Shown: positions 63,503 through 64,000 of the stretch, piece by piece | How positions within the stretch are numbered: position 1 is the first letter of the stretch | Layout of the letters: each line of letters begins with the position of its first letter | Assembly: GCF_035917235.1 (NCBI RefSeq) | Contig: NZ_CP108423.1 | Coordinates: 434,001-498,000, forward strand | DNA: 64,000 bases | Direction: 5' to 3' | DNA from: Streptomyces sp. NBC_01294 | GTDB taxonomy: Bacteria > Actinomycetota > Actinomycetes > Streptomycetales > Streptomycetaceae | Position numbers and translations under genes: made by a program | Notes under the pieces: generated by a model | The model's database searches: none | Told to the model about the DNA's origin: nothing | The model's input: only the letters and a program-made list of their open reading frames with translations

Positions 63503-64000
63503 ATGGGCGTCGTCCTGCCGGTCCTCTTCGCGCTGTTCGCGGCGCTCAGCAACGCGCTCGCCACCGTGCTCCAGCGGCGGGCCGCGCTCACCGTCCCGCA
63601 GAGCGACGGCTTCCGCTTCGGTCTGGTCCTCGACCTGCTGCGGCGGCCGGTGTGGATCGGCGGGATCCTGGCCGTGATCGCCGCCGGCGTCGGACAGGCC
63701 GCGGCGCTGGCCACGGGCGCGCTGGCCCTCGTACAGCCGCTGTTCGTGCTGGAGCTGCCGCTCGCGCTGCTGATCGCCTCGCTGGTGGCGCGGCAGCGGC
63801 TGCCGGGGGCGTTGTGGCTGGCCGTGGCGGGGGTGGTGGCGGGACTCGGGGTCGCGCTGGTGGCCGCCTCGCCCGCGGGCAACCGTACGGACGTGCCGCC
63901 CGAGCGGTGGGTGGTGGCCCTGGCGGCGTGCGCCGTCGTCGTCGCCGTCCTGGCCGTGGCCGGACTGCGCCGCCCGCCCGGCCGTGCGCGGGCCGGCTGC
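63503..64000 (+). CDS. DMT superfamily / NIPA-like membrane protein, partial
   Basis: The frame from ATG 63503 stays open to the window end (166 codons). Start VVLPVLFALFAALSNALATV then LQRRAALTVPQ, and helices GGILAVIAAGVGQAAALATG, ALVQPLFVLELPLALLIASL and ALWLAVAGVVAGLGVALVAA, are typical of EamA/NIPA-like transporters, which have about nine or ten spans. The remaining spans lie beyond base 64000. Substrate unknown. Confidence 0.8.
   Translation, partial: MGVVLPVLFALFAALSNALATVLQRRAALTVPQSDGFRFGLVLDLLRRPVWIGGILAVIAAGVGQAAALATGALALVQPLFVLELPLALLIASLVARQRLPGALWLAVAGVVAGLGVALVAASPAGNRTDVPPERWVVALAACAVVVAVLAVAGLRRPPGRARAGC

Overview
The window is high-GC actinobacterial chromosome and almost certainly Streptomyces. 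The evidence is a complete whiE-type spore-pigment type II polyketide cluster, a rodlin gene, secreted chitinase and glucanase, many GTG starts with GGAGG-type ribosome sites, and four-base ATGA/GTGA couplings between genes. No transposase, integrase, CRISPR array or ordinary tRNA gene was seen. The first gene (prolyl oligopeptidase) and the last (DMT/NIPA-like transporter) run off the ends.

Layout. 1-15.8 kb: mixed housekeeping and accessory genes (AI-2E family permease, MFS exporter, MBL-fold protein, two aldo/keto reductases, a stand-alone MurE-like ligase, a tandem VOC protein, a Tat-type lipoprotein, an ArsR-like and an RpiR-like regulator, an FMN reductase and several unknowns). 15.9-23.2 kb: whiE ORFI-VII leftward with ORFVIII divergent, bounded on both sides by perfect hairpin terminators. 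23.2-25.8 kb: a small acyl-CoA carboxylase epsilon gene, a cysteine-containing unknown, and a secreted GH16 glucanase behind a 26-bp palindromic operator. 25.9-31.6 kb: glyoxylate bypass (aceA, aceB, a 3-hydroxyacyl-CoA dehydrogenase) with a divergent RamB/ScfR regulator and a motif-rich intergenic region. 31.7-38.7 kb: a cobalamin riboswitch, a five-gene valine-catabolic operon coupled by four-base overlaps, and a decayed second RamB-like gene lacking its DNA-binding domain. 38.8-50.4 kb: LacI regulator, DUF4360 protein, secreted copper-radical oxidase, HutD-like protein, MarR/MFS pair, DinB-like protein, F420-dependent reductase-like protein, ferredoxin-NADP reductase, rodlin, GH19 chitinase. 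50.4-58.9 kb: large LuxR regulator, S8 protease with P domain, DUF1838 and DUF1996 proteins, ECF sigma/anti-sigma pair. 59.0-63.4 kb: an RNA-bearing operon, then two coupled ATP-grasp enzymes.

The most unusual element is at 59036-59309. Downstream of, and in the same direction as, a helical-repeat gene and a conserved gene of unknown function, a 411-bp gene-free stretch encodes two modules built like circularly permuted tRNAs. In each, T-arm and 3' acceptor strand come first, then a short capping loop, then 5' acceptor strand and D-arm. The anticodon position is replaced by a long stem joining the two ends of the RNA. This is the architecture of tRNA-mimicking bacterial Y RNAs (YrlA type). 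No Ro/TROVE gene lies in the window, so the two proteins of the operon are candidate partners.

The metabolic genes fit together. Valine breakdown (mmsA operon) yields propionyl-CoA, whose main route uses B12-dependent methylmalonyl-CoA mutase, and the glyoxylate bypass feeds on acetyl-CoA. Short-chain acyl regulators of the RamB family sit beside both. The development-related genes (whiE, rodlin, chitinase) suggest a sporulating organism.
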